A stretch of 64,000 nt of DNA from Nocardioides immobilis (GTDB lineage: Bacteria; Actinomycetota; Actinomycetes; Propionibacteriales; Nocardioidaceae): positions 20,166-84,165 of the forward strand of contig NZ_QXGH01000037.1 in the NCBI RefSeq assembly GCF_003515065.1. Reading direction: 5' to 3'. Shown here piece by piece: positions 51,649 to 58,877 of the stretch. Position 1 is the first letter of the stretch. Every line of letters begins with the position of its first letter. Below the pieces are notes generated by a model, which was given only the letters and a program-made list of their open reading frames with translations, ran no database searches and was not told the DNA's origin. The position numbers and the translations under genes were made by a program.

Positions 51649-52857
51649 TCACAGACCGTTGATCAGGTTCATGCCGTTCTCGCGCAGGAAGAGCCGTCGG
51701 TTGTCGTCGCCCAGCTTCTCCACCCGTTGGAAGAAGTCCGCCGGCTCGCGGAGCCCTTCGGCGTGCGGCCAGTCCGATCCCATCAGGAGCGTCTCGGTCG
51801 AACCGAGCTTCTCGACCATCGAGACCGTGTCGTCCTCCGGGTACGGCACGACACGCACGTGCTTCTTGAAGACGGCGCTCGGCCGCTCGCTGAGCTGGCC
51901 GCCCAGCCAGGTCCCGTTGCGTCCCATGCCACGGCTCTTGTCCATGTGCCGGATGAAGTGCGGGACCCACTCTGCGCCGAACTCGCTGACCAGGACCTTG
52001 ATGTTCGGGAACCGGCCGAAGAGGTTGTCGAAGATCAGGGCGGACAGGGTGTCGGTGATGGGCCGCTCGCCGTACGTGTTCTGCCACTGCCACGCGGAGA
52101 ACTGGAACGGCGGGACGAGTCCCCAGCCCCAGTGCGCAGCGACGTTGGCCTGGTAGTGGAACTCGGAGATGTGGTAGGCGACGACGGCCTTGGCCTCGTT
52201 GATGCGTGCCCAGAACGGATCGAAGTAGGGGTCACCGGGGGACCGGCCGTACGCCGGGCCGGCCGGCAGCAGGACGAAGCGGGCACCTCGGTCGAGGACC
52301 CGGTCCAGCTCCTGGCAGGCACGGTCGAGGTCGCGCATCGACAGCAGGGCCGGTGCGTAGATCGTGTCCTTGTAGGCGAAGCCCCAGTCCTCGTCGATCC
52401 ACCTGTTGAACGACTCGATGTTGTCGTAGAGCGGGTCGACGCCGTTGAGGTAGGCCTCCGCGAGCAGCGCCCAACCACCCGGGTACATGATCGACTTCTC
52501 GATCTGCTGCTCGGCCAGCTGGGTCAGGCGCTTGTCGCGGTCGAGGTACTCGGGCTGGATCGGCTCGTAGAACCGGTCGGAGTCGGTGGCCTCTCCCGAG
52601 GCTCGCTGCTTGAGCATCTCGACCAGCGAGCCCGGTACGTACGCCTGGTCGAGGTCGTTCTCGAGCGCCGTCACGATCCTGTCGTTCGCCAGCAGGACCT
52701 TGCGGTCGTACCCGGAGACCTTGACCGGTCGGACCGCCGTGTGCAGCTTGCTCTTCGGCATGAACCGGGTGAACGCGTCGGGTGCCTCGTAGGAGTGCTG
52801 GTCGAAGTCCGTCATCAGGTAGGGCAGCGTGCCCACCGTGCTCTCGATGATCGCCAT
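51649..52857 (-). CDS. Amidohydrolase-family protein
   Basis: 402-residue amidohydrolase-2 protein. MTDFDQHSYEAPDAF at the N-terminus carries the metal-binding region, AYHISEFHY near 230 and LLMGSDWPHAEG near 376 complete it. The ATG has no ribosome site but a TACCTT box exactly six bases upstream, so it is probably leaderless. Second member of the longer amidohydrolase type in the window. Confidence 0.87.
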   Translation of the reverse strand: MAIIESTVGTLPYLMTDFDQHSYEAPDAFTRFMPKSKLHTAVRPVKVSGYDRKVLLANDRIVTALENDLDQAYVPGSLVEMLKQRASGEATDSDRFYEPIQPEYLDRDKRLTQLAEQQIEKSIMYPGGWALLAEAYLNGVDPLYDNIESFNRWIDEDWGFAYKDTIYAPALLSMRDLDRACQELDRVLDRGARFVLLPAGPAYGRSPGDPYFDPFWARINEAKAVVAYHISEFHYQANVAAHWGWGLVPPFQFSAWQWQNTYGERPITDTLSALIFDNLFGRFPNIKVLVSEFGAEWVPHFIRHMDKSRGMGRNGTWLGGQLSERPSAVFKKHVRVVPYPEDDTVSMVEKLGSTETLLMGSDWPHAEGLREPADFFQRVEKLGDDNRRLFLRENGMNLINGL

Positions 52858-52933
52858 GAAGGCAAGGTACGCGGACGTCGACCTGTGCGCAAGATAAATG
52901 GAATGATTTAGCGGATTGCGCTACGGTTTCCCC
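52858..52933. promoter_or_regulatory. Divergent leaderless promoters with weak shared element
   Basis: Two leaderless-type promoters lie back to back: TACCTT on the minus strand (52864-52869) six bases from the ATG at 52857, and TACGGT (52922-52927) six bases from the ATG at 52934. Between them AATGATTTAGCGGATT includes a two-mismatch version of the shared core. Confidence 0.55.
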
Positions 52934-53689
52934 ATGATCGATCGTGTCGCGTTGGTGACCGGTGCCGCAGGGGCGGGCATCGGCAGGGCGATCGCGACCC
53001 GGCTCGCCGCCGAGGGGGCGACCGTCGTGGTGACCGACTCCCACGCGGGCCGCGCGGAGGAGGTCGCCGCGAAGATCGCCGCTGAGCACGCCGGTCGTGC
53101 GGTCGCCCAGACCCTGGACGCCGGCGACCGGGAGCAGATCGTCGAGGTGACCGACTGGGTGCGGGACGAGATCGGTCCGATCAGCATCCTCGTCAACAAC
53201 GCGGCCTACAACGTGCTGGGCTCGATCTTCGACTACGACCCGGACGTGTGGGACCGGGTGATGAACGTGAACCTCAACGGGCCGTGGATGCTGTCCCGCC
53301 AGGTGATGCGGCAGCTGCGTGAGGCGGGTATGCCGGGGGTGATCCTCAACGTCTCGACGTACGCCCCCGACATCGGCGGCAACGGCATCGAGACGCCGTA
53401 CGCGGTCTCCAAGGGCGGTCTCAACGTGCTGACCCGGAGCTGCGCGCACGAGGGCGGGCCGTACGGGATCAGGGTGAACACCCTGTCGATGGGAATGGTC
53501 ACCGGCACCCGGTTCACCGATGCGCTGCACCCGGACATGCAGGCGGCCGAGGTGGCCAAGTCGCCGTTGGGACGGCTGCCCCACGTCAGCGACGTGGTCG
53601 AGGCCGCGATGTTCCTCCTGTCCGACGCGGCGGCCAACGTCACGGGCGAGTCGCTCAACGTCGCCGCCGGAACCCACATGCGCTACTAG
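52934..53689 (+). CDS. SDR-family oxidoreductase
   Basis: 251-residue SDR with TGAAGAGIG at residues 9-17, VNNAAYN near 90 and YAVSK. The ATG at 52934 is preceded by TACGGT and exactly six bases, without ribosome site, giving a leaderless message. Co-transcribed with the thiolase that follows 16 bases downstream, so it likely makes the 3-ketoacyl-CoA for thiolysis. Confidence 0.9.
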   Translation: MIDRVALVTGAAGAGIGRAIATRLAAEGATVVVTDSHAGRAEEVAAKIAAEHAGRAVAQTLDAGDREQIVEVTDWVRDEIGPISILVNNAAYNVLGSIFDYDPDVWDRVMNVNLNGPWMLSRQVMRQLREAGMPGVILNVSTYAPDIGGNGIETPYAVSKGGLNVLTRSCAHEGGPYGIRVNTLSMGMVTGTRFTDALHPDMQAAEVAKSPLGRLPHVSDVVEAAMFLLSDAAANVTGESLNVAAGTHMRY

Positions 53690-53705
53690 TCATGGAGAAG
53701 ACCTG

Positions 53706-54968
53706 ATGCCCGAAGCAGTCATCGTCGCGGCGGCTCGGACGCCGATCGGGCGCGCCTACAAGGGCGCGCTCAAGGACCTGCGACCCGACGACCTCGCCGC
53801 GAACGCCGTCCGGTCCGCGCTGGACCAGGTGCCCGACCTCGACGCGTCGACCGTGCGCGACCTGATGGTCGGCTGCGGAGCGCCCGGCGGGGAGCAGGGC
53901 TTCAACCTGGCACGCGTCGTCGCCGTCCAGCTCGGCCTTGACTCGGTGCCGGGCACCACGGTGACCAGGTACTGCGCCTCGAGCCTGCAGACCGCCCGGA
54001 TGGCCCTGCACGCGATCCGTGCCGGGGAGGGCGACGTGTACGTCGCGGCGGGTGTCGAGGCGGTCAGCCGCGGCCGACGCGGTCACAGCGACAGCCCGCC
54101 GGTCGCCGAGGATGCCGACCCTCGTCGCGACCGCTCGGCGAACCCGTGGACCAACCCCTTGTTCACGGAGGCCCAGGCCCGCACGAGCGCGCGGGCCGGG
54201 TCGGAGGCCCCGATCTGGACCGACCCACGGACGGGTGGCGAGCTGCCGGACGTCTACATCGGCATGGGTCAGACCGCGGAGAACGTCGCCGGGATCAGGG
54301 GCGTGAGCCGTGCGGAGCAGGACGAGTTCGCGGCTCGGTCACAACAGTTGTACGAAGCGGCAGCCGCAGCGGGCTTCTGGAAGCGAGAGATCACCCCGAT
54401 CACCCTGCCGGACGGGACGGTGGTGGAGGCCGACGAGAGCCCGCGGCCGGGGACCACCCTCGAGAAGCTCGCCGGGCTCCAGCCGGTGTTCCGGCCGGAC
54501 GGGACGGTCACCGCGGGCAACGCCTGTCCGCTGAACGACGGCGCCGCCGCTCTGGTGATCATGTCTGACGACAGGGCGAAGGAGCTCGGCATCACGCCGC
54601 TCGCCCGGATCGTGTCGACGGGACTCTCGGGCCTCTCGCCCGAGGTCATGGGCCTTGGCCCGGTGGCCGCCAGTCTGGACGCGCTGGCGAACGCCGGCCT
54701 CGACGTCGGTGACATCGACCTGTTCGAGATCAATGAGGCTTTCGCGGCCCAGGTGATCCCGTCGTACCAGGAGCTCGGGATCCCTCTGGACAAGCTCAAC
54801 GTGAACGGCGGCGGGATCGCGGTGGGACACCCGTTCGGGATGACCGGTGCGCGGATCGCCACCACGCTCATCAACTCGCTCCGCTGGCACGACAAGCAGT
54901 TCGGCCTCGAGACCATGTGCGTCGGCGGCGGGCAGGGGATGGCGATGGTGCTGGAACGGGTGAGCTAG
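53706..54968 (+). CDS. Acetyl-CoA acetyltransferase (thiolase)
   Basis: 420-residue thiolase with complete machinery: Cys90 in RYCASSLQT, NEAFAAQVI, GGGIAVGHPFGMTGAR and CVGGGQGMAMV. It cleaves 3-ketoacyl-CoA to acetyl-CoA or propionyl-CoA plus a shortened acyl-CoA. GGAG precedes the ATG. Its end overlaps the convergent LacI gene by four bases. Confidence 0.94.
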   Translation: MPEAVIVAAARTPIGRAYKGALKDLRPDDLAANAVRSALDQVPDLDASTVRDLMVGCGAPGGEQGFNLARVVAVQLGLDSVPGTTVTRYCASSLQTARMALHAIRAGEGDVYVAAGVEAVSRGRRGHSDSPPVAEDADPRRDRSANPWTNPLFTEAQARTSARAGSEAPIWTDPRTGGELPDVYIGMGQTAENVAGIRGVSRAEQDEFAARSQQLYEAAAAAGFWKREITPITLPDGTVVEADESPRPGTTLEKLAGLQPVFRPDGTVTAGNACPLNDGAAALVIMSDDRAKELGITPLARIVSTGLSGLSPEVMGLGPVAASLDALANAGLDVGDIDLFEINEAFAAQVIPSYQELGIPLDKLNVNGGGIAVGHPFGMTGARIATTLINSLRWHDKQFGLETMCVGGGQGMAMVLERVS

Positions 54969-55984
54969 ATGGCGTCGGGCGGCGGGGGCGCACCCGCGGT
55001 CGACCCGCGGACCGCCAGCTCGGCGCCGAACCTGCGGTGCTCGTACGGCTCGTCCGGGTTCGTGATCCGCTTGAGGAGGCACTCCACGGCGACCTTCGCC
55101 AGCGACTCGATCGGCTGCCGTACCGAGGTCAGGTCGATCCGATCCCATGCCGCCATCGGGATGTCGTCGTACCCGGCAACCCACAGGGCGTCCGGCACGG
55201 CGACGCCAAGCCGGAAGGCCGCGTCCTGGATGCCGAACGCCACCAGGTCGTTGACGCAGAAGACCGCGCTGGGTGGGTTCGGGTGCCCGAGCAGCTCGAG
55301 CCCGACGTTGACGGCCGCGTCATGCGTGTAGTCGCACTCGGGCTGACGGTGCGGAGGGATCTCGATCCCGTTCTCGGCCATCGCGCTGACGAAGCCCTGC
55401 CTGCGTTCGCGGCCGGTGCTGATCAGGTCGCTCCCGCCGACGACCGCTACCTCGGTGCGACCGTGCGCCAGGAAGTACTCGGCCACGAGCTGTCCTCCGG
55501 CGACGTTGTCGCTGGTCACCTGGTCACAGTGCAGCCCCGAGATGGAGCGGTTGACGAGGACGATCGGGAGATGCTGAGCCACCGCCTCACGGAGCGCTGG
55601 GTCCGACGGGGTTGCTGTCGTGAAGATCAGCCCGTCAGCGGCGCCGCCCTGGATCGCCTGCACCGCGACCGTCGAGCTGGCCGGTTCGTCGGCCGTCCAC
55701 AGGGCCATCCGCAGGTCGGCGCCGGCGAGCGCCCTGGCCAGCCCGTCGAGCAGCTCAGGGTAGAACGGGTTGGTGATGCTACCCGTGACGACACCCACGA
55801 GTCCCGACCGTCGCATTCGCATCGCGCGGGCCTGCAGGTTGGGTACGTAGCCAGTGTCCTCGAGGGCCTTGAGCACGCGCTGCCGGGTGCTCTCCTCCAC
55901 ATTTCCGCGGTTCTGGAGGACTCGCGAGACCGTGCTCTGCGAGACGCCCGCGACCCTGGCAACGTCGCGGCTCGTGGTGGACAC
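54965..55984 (-). CDS. LacI-family transcriptional regulator
   Basis: 339 residues: an N-terminal helix-turn-helix (TSRDVARVAGVSQSTVSRVL), a hinge with LQARAMR, then a periplasmic-binding-protein-like ligand domain (LVGVVTGSITNPFYPE and VAGYDDIPMAAWDR). The GTG start at 55984 has TACGCT exactly six bases upstream and no ribosome site, so leaderless. Faces the L-2-hydroxyglutarate oxidase-like gene and probably regulates it or itself. LacI proteins usually sense sugars or nucleosides, so it may answer to another signal than the acyl-CoA route. Confidence 0.92.
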   Translation of the reverse strand: MSTTSRDVARVAGVSQSTVSRVLQNRGNVEESTRQRVLKALEDTGYVPNLQARAMRMRRSGLVGVVTGSITNPFYPELLDGLARALAGADLRMALWTADEPASSTVAVQAIQGGAADGLIFTTATPSDPALREAVAQHLPIVLVNRSISGLHCDQVTSDNVAGGQLVAEYFLAHGRTEVAVVGGSDLISTGRERRQGFVSAMAENGIEIPPHRQPECDYTHDAAVNVGLELLGHPNPPSAVFCVNDLVAFGIQDAAFRLGVAVPDALWVAGYDDIPMAAWDRIDLTSVRQPIESLAKVAVECLLKRITNPDEPYEHRRFGAELAVRGSTAGAPPPPDAI

Positions 55985-56025
55985 GCGGTCAGCGTAGCGT
56001 GCGAAGAGGCTAGATTGGATCCAGC

Positions 56026-57255
56026 ATGAATACGATTTCATACGACGCGCCGTACGACGTCGCCGTGGTCGGCGCAGGGATCGTCGGGCTGGCCGTGGCC
56101 AGGGAGATCCTCGCGCGCCGGCCGGATGCCCGGCTGGTGGTCATCGACAAGCAGACCGCGGTGGCACAGCACCAGACCGGCCACAACTCCGGGGTGATCC
56201 ACAGCGGCATCTACTACACGCCGGGGTCCCTCAAGGCCCGCCTGTGTGTCGAGGGTGCCCGGCTGATGTACGACTACTGCGACGAGCACGCGATCCCCTA
56301 CGAGCGGTGCGGCAAGCTGGTCGTGGCGCTCGACGAAGCCGAGCTTCCGCGGCTCGATGCCCTCGAGGCGCGGGCGCGGGCCAACGGCGTCTCCGGTCTG
56401 CGGCGCGTGACTGCCGCGGAGATCCGGGAGATCGAGCCGGAGGCTCGCGGGCTGAGCGCCCTCCACTCACCGGAGACCGGCATCGTGGACTTCGCCGAGG
56501 TGGCCCGGACGATGGAGCGTGAGCTCCGGGGGAAGGGCGTCGACTTCGCGCTCGGCCACGAGGTGACCGGGGTGCGCCGTACCGGCGGCCAGACGGTCGT
56601 CGAGTGCCGGGACGCCGTGTTCCGGGCAGGCTGGGCGGTGCTCTGCGCCGGCCTGTGGTCCGACCGGCTGGCGGTGTCGGCGGGCGCCCCACCGAATCCG
56701 CGGGTCCTGCCGTTCCGCGGCGCCTACCTGCGGGTGGCCGAGGGGCAGGCGCCCCTGGTGCGAGGGATGATCTACCCGGTCCCTGACCCGGACCTCCCCT
56801 TCCTGGGGGTCCATGTCACCAAACACATCGACGGGCACGTCTCCCTCGGGCCGTCCGCCATGCTGGTGGGCTCCCGCGAGGCGCGGGCCGGCTGGCGCGC
56901 CTCGGGCCGGGACGCGCTCAGCACCCTTGCCTGGCCAGGCACGTGGAAGGTCGGGAGGCGGTTCTGGAGGACCGGCGTCAACGAGCTCCGGATGGCGGCG
57001 AGTCGGCGTGCGTTCGTCGCTGCCTGCTCGAGGTACGTCCCGGCGGTCGAGTCGATGCTGCTGGACGACAAGGGCACCAGCGGCGTTCGCGCCCAGGCCG
57101 TCGGCCGGGACGGGAGCCTGATCGACGACTTCGTCATCTCAGAGACGCCCGGCGCATCCCATGTGCGCAACGCGCCCTCGCCCGCGGCCACGTCGTCCCT
57201 CGCCCTGGCTCGCGAGCTCGTCGACCGCATGGAGGTCGCGTCGACCGCGCCGTGA
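56026..57255 (+). CDS. lhgO: L-2-hydroxyglutarate oxidase/dehydrogenase-like FAD enzyme
   Basis: 409-residue FAD-dependent oxidoreductase of the DAO family. The dinucleotide motif VVGAGIVGLA lies at residues 10-19, QTGHNSGVIHSGIYYTPGSLKARLC near 44 is the LhgO hallmark, and LGPSAMLVGSREA is further along. It oxidises L-2-hydroxyglutarate to 2-oxoglutarate, feeding electrons to the respiratory chain. TAGATT nine bases before the ATG gives an almost leaderless promoter. A role in removing 2-hydroxyglutarate formed by side reactions, or oxidising a related hydroxy acid of the pathway, is inference. Confidence 0.88.
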   Translation: MNTISYDAPYDVAVVGAGIVGLAVAREILARRPDARLVVIDKQTAVAQHQTGHNSGVIHSGIYYTPGSLKARLCVEGARLMYDYCDEHAIPYERCGKLVVALDEAELPRLDALEARARANGVSGLRRVTAAEIREIEPEARGLSALHSPETGIVDFAEVARTMERELRGKGVDFALGHEVTGVRRTGGQTVVECRDAVFRAGWAVLCAGLWSDRLAVSAGAPPNPRVLPFRGAYLRVAEGQAPLVRGMIYPVPDPDLPFLGVHVTKHIDGHVSLGPSAMLVGSREARAGWRASGRDALSTLAWPGTWKVGRRFWRTGVNELRMAASRRAFVAACSRYVPAVESMLLDDKGTSGVRAQAVGRDGSLIDDFVISETPGASHVRNAPSPAATSSLALARELVDRMEVASTAP

Positions 57256-57263
57256 GCGGCGGC

Positions 57264-57614
57264 TCACGCGGTGCAGAGCACCGTGTGGACTCCCATCGTC
57301 GACAGTCGCAGTGCGAGCGCGGTGCTGATCGGCAGCCGCCTCGGCCCCGTCCTCGACGTCACGAGGACGCTGCACTCGAACGACGCGCCGCGGTTGGTCA
57401 ACCGGACGGCCAAGGGCCTTCCGCCCCTCAGTCCGCCGTCCTTGACGTCGTCCCGGTCGAGCGCCGGCACGGCCACGAAGACCCGGACGCCGCCTGGATA
57501 CCCGAGCCTCAACAGGGTTTCCCCAGCGCGCCTCACGACGGCGTGCACTCGTCCTGTGCCAAGGGGCAGTTCGTGCAGCGCGGTCTGCTCGACGGGGATA
57601 GCCGATGTCGTCAC
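57264..57614 (-). CDS. Small protein of unknown function
   Basis: 116 residues without a family I recognise. It has a hydrophilic N-terminus, a beta-rich centre (VRVFVAVPALDRDD, LAVRLTNRG) and ends LRLSTMGVHTVLC with no membrane segment. I use GTG 57614 because AGGAG lies seven bases upstream; ATG 57647 abuts the promoter element and has no ribosome site. Lone leftward gene facing the DUF4242 gene. Confidence 0.55.
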   Translation of the reverse strand: MTTSAIPVEQTALHELPLGTGRVHAVVRRAGETLLRLGYPGGVRVFVAVPALDRDDVKDGGLRGGRPLAVRLTNRGASFECSVLVTSRTGPRRLPISTALALRLSTMGVHTVLCTA

Positions 57615-57644
57615 AGCGTCGCTCCTGTCCGTGATCCGGGTGGG

Positions 57645-57668
57645 CATTAATTAGTTAGATAGTCTAGC
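57645..57668. promoter_or_regulatory. Divergent promoter with exact shared element
   Basis: ATTAATTAGTTAGAT (57646-57660) contains the exact core on the minus strand (57650-57657) and differs by two bases from the transporter site at 9558. Next to it TAGTCT (57660-57665) on the plus strand and TAGACT (57667-57662) on the minus strand are -10 candidates pointing both ways. Confidence 0.65.
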
Positions 57669-57813
57669 GGATACCCAGCACCGGCCGCCGTACTCGTTTT
57701 CGGCATAGGTATCGAATCCAGGTGGATCTACGGATATCCGAGGCAGCCCGGCTGGTGATGCTGGCGGAGCGGCCGAGCCACCAAGGAGCGGCCCTCACCC
57801 CGCTGGAGATGCG
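57669..57813. other. Non-coding leader before DUF4242 gene
   Basis: The rest of the roughly 200-base gap holds the palindrome GGATATCC and scattered AT-rich bases. I see no gene, tRNA or clear hairpin terminator. A long 5' leader for the rightward operon is possible. Confidence 0.3.
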
Positions 57814-58191
57814 ATGCGACAACGACTTCGCAGGTTCGTAGTGGAGCGCCGGGTCCCGGAGATGACCGCCGACGACCTGGACGGCCTGCACACGGCGCTG
57901 GCAGAGGCTTCGCACCGGTTGAGTGCGGACAGTCGCGAGGTCGTGTGCGTGCGCACCATCTATCTCCCGTCACTTGAGCGATGGATCGCGGTCTTCGCCG
58001 CTGACGCTCCGGACTCGGTCCAGCGCGCCGCGAAGATCGCGCAGCTCGCGCCTGGAGACGTTCACGAAGCGATCGAGATGACCGAGGACGGTCATCTCGA
58101 TGACGCTCGATTTCCGGGGGACACAGTTCGACCGCAAGAGGCAGCACCGATCCGTTCTGGTTTCGACACGCACACCGAGGTGAAGCAATGA
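57814..58191 (+). CDS. DUF4242-like small protein (possible nickel-binding family)
   Basis: 125 residues. The start resembles the DUF4242/SCO4226 group (RFVVERRVPEMTADDLDG, later SLERWIAVFAADAPDSVQRAAKIA), small alpha-beta barrel proteins of which one member was described as nickel-binding. The pattern SxxxW...FxAxDxxxVQxAA is kept. GGAG precedes the ATG. Overlaps the next gene by four bases, so co-translated. Confidence 0.6.
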   Translation: MRQRLRRFVVERRVPEMTADDLDGLHTALAEASHRLSADSREVVCVRTIYLPSLERWIAVFAADAPDSVQRAAKIAQLAPGDVHEAIEMTEDGHLDDARFPGDTVRPQEAAPIRSGFDTHTEVKQ

Positions 58192-58736
58192 ACCGACGAC
58201 AGATCCCGACGCTCGATCCGGCTCCCGTCCGAGCCGTGCCGGTACGGCTCCGATCCCGTGAGGCACCGCGGCCGCGCGCGGTCGGGGCGGTCGACCACCT
58301 CATCGCGCTGATCGACGCCACTGCGGGCGGTCCCGTGGAGAGATCGTTGCTCGAGCTGGCCGGCGCGGTCTCCTGCGACGTCGAGACCGCGAGGCGGGCC
58401 GTGGCCTCGCTCGATCCGGTCGACCATGCTGTCTCCGTCGACATCAACCAGGTCCCGGCCGAGGAGCGTTGGATCCTCGCGTGGGCGCCGGTCACGGGCA
58501 TCGTCGACCTGATGCTCGACTGGGACCTGCTCACCCTCGAGATCAGCGTCGCGGAGCTCGCGGAATGGCTCGGCGCCTCCCTCCTCCTCACCGGCCGCGC
58601 GGTCGACTGGCTGGCGCTGACGCCGGGCGTCACCGTCAGGCGCCGCGACGACGGCAGCCGCGAGGCGTCGGTGCACATCACCATTGCGCTCGACCACTGC
58701 CCGCTGACCGCGGAGGCGCGGTCCGTAGCAGTATGA
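58188..58736 (+). CDS. Unknown protein, possible winged-helix N-terminal part
   Basis: 182 residues I do not recognise. Residues 35-75 (DHLIALIDATAGGPVERSLLELAGAVSCDVETARRAVASL) look like a small winged-helix-like helical bundle; the rest is mixed alpha-beta. No signal peptide or membrane segment is seen. ATGA-overlapped with the DUF4242 gene, and downstream follows a possible 22-residue peptide and a large regulator. Function unknown. Confidence 0.5.
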   Translation: MNRRQIPTLDPAPVRAVPVRLRSREAPRPRAVGAVDHLIALIDATAGGPVERSLLELAGAVSCDVETARRAVASLDPVDHAVSVDINQVPAEERWILAWAPVTGIVDLMLDWDLLTLEISVAELAEWLGASLLLTGRAVDWLALTPGVTVRRRDDGSREASVHITIALDHCPLTAEARSVAV

Positions 58737-58765
58737 CCGGCCGCGGTACCCAGGAGGGGACAGCT

Positions 58766-58834
58766 GTGATCGACCTTTCCGGGGACGCCAACTGTGGGAT
58801 ATTCGACGGGTGCACGTCGACCTCGCCGGTCTGA
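58766..58834 (+). CDS. Possible 22-residue peptide with two cysteines
   Basis: Short open frame with GTG start and a near-ideal GGAGGGG six bases upstream. The product has 22 residues, is acidic, and carries Cys10 and Cys16 separated by five residues (NCGIFDGC), ending in Ser-Thr-Ser-Pro-Val. It lies between an unknown protein and a large LuxR-type regulator. It may be a real small peptide (signal, leader, or modified peptide) or chance; the ribosome site is the main support. Confidence 0.35.
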   Translation: MIDLSGDANCGIFDGCTSTSPV

Positions 58835-58877
58835 CCTGCGGGAACGAAGCCGCGGCTCCGTGCCGCAGGTTCTGGCC

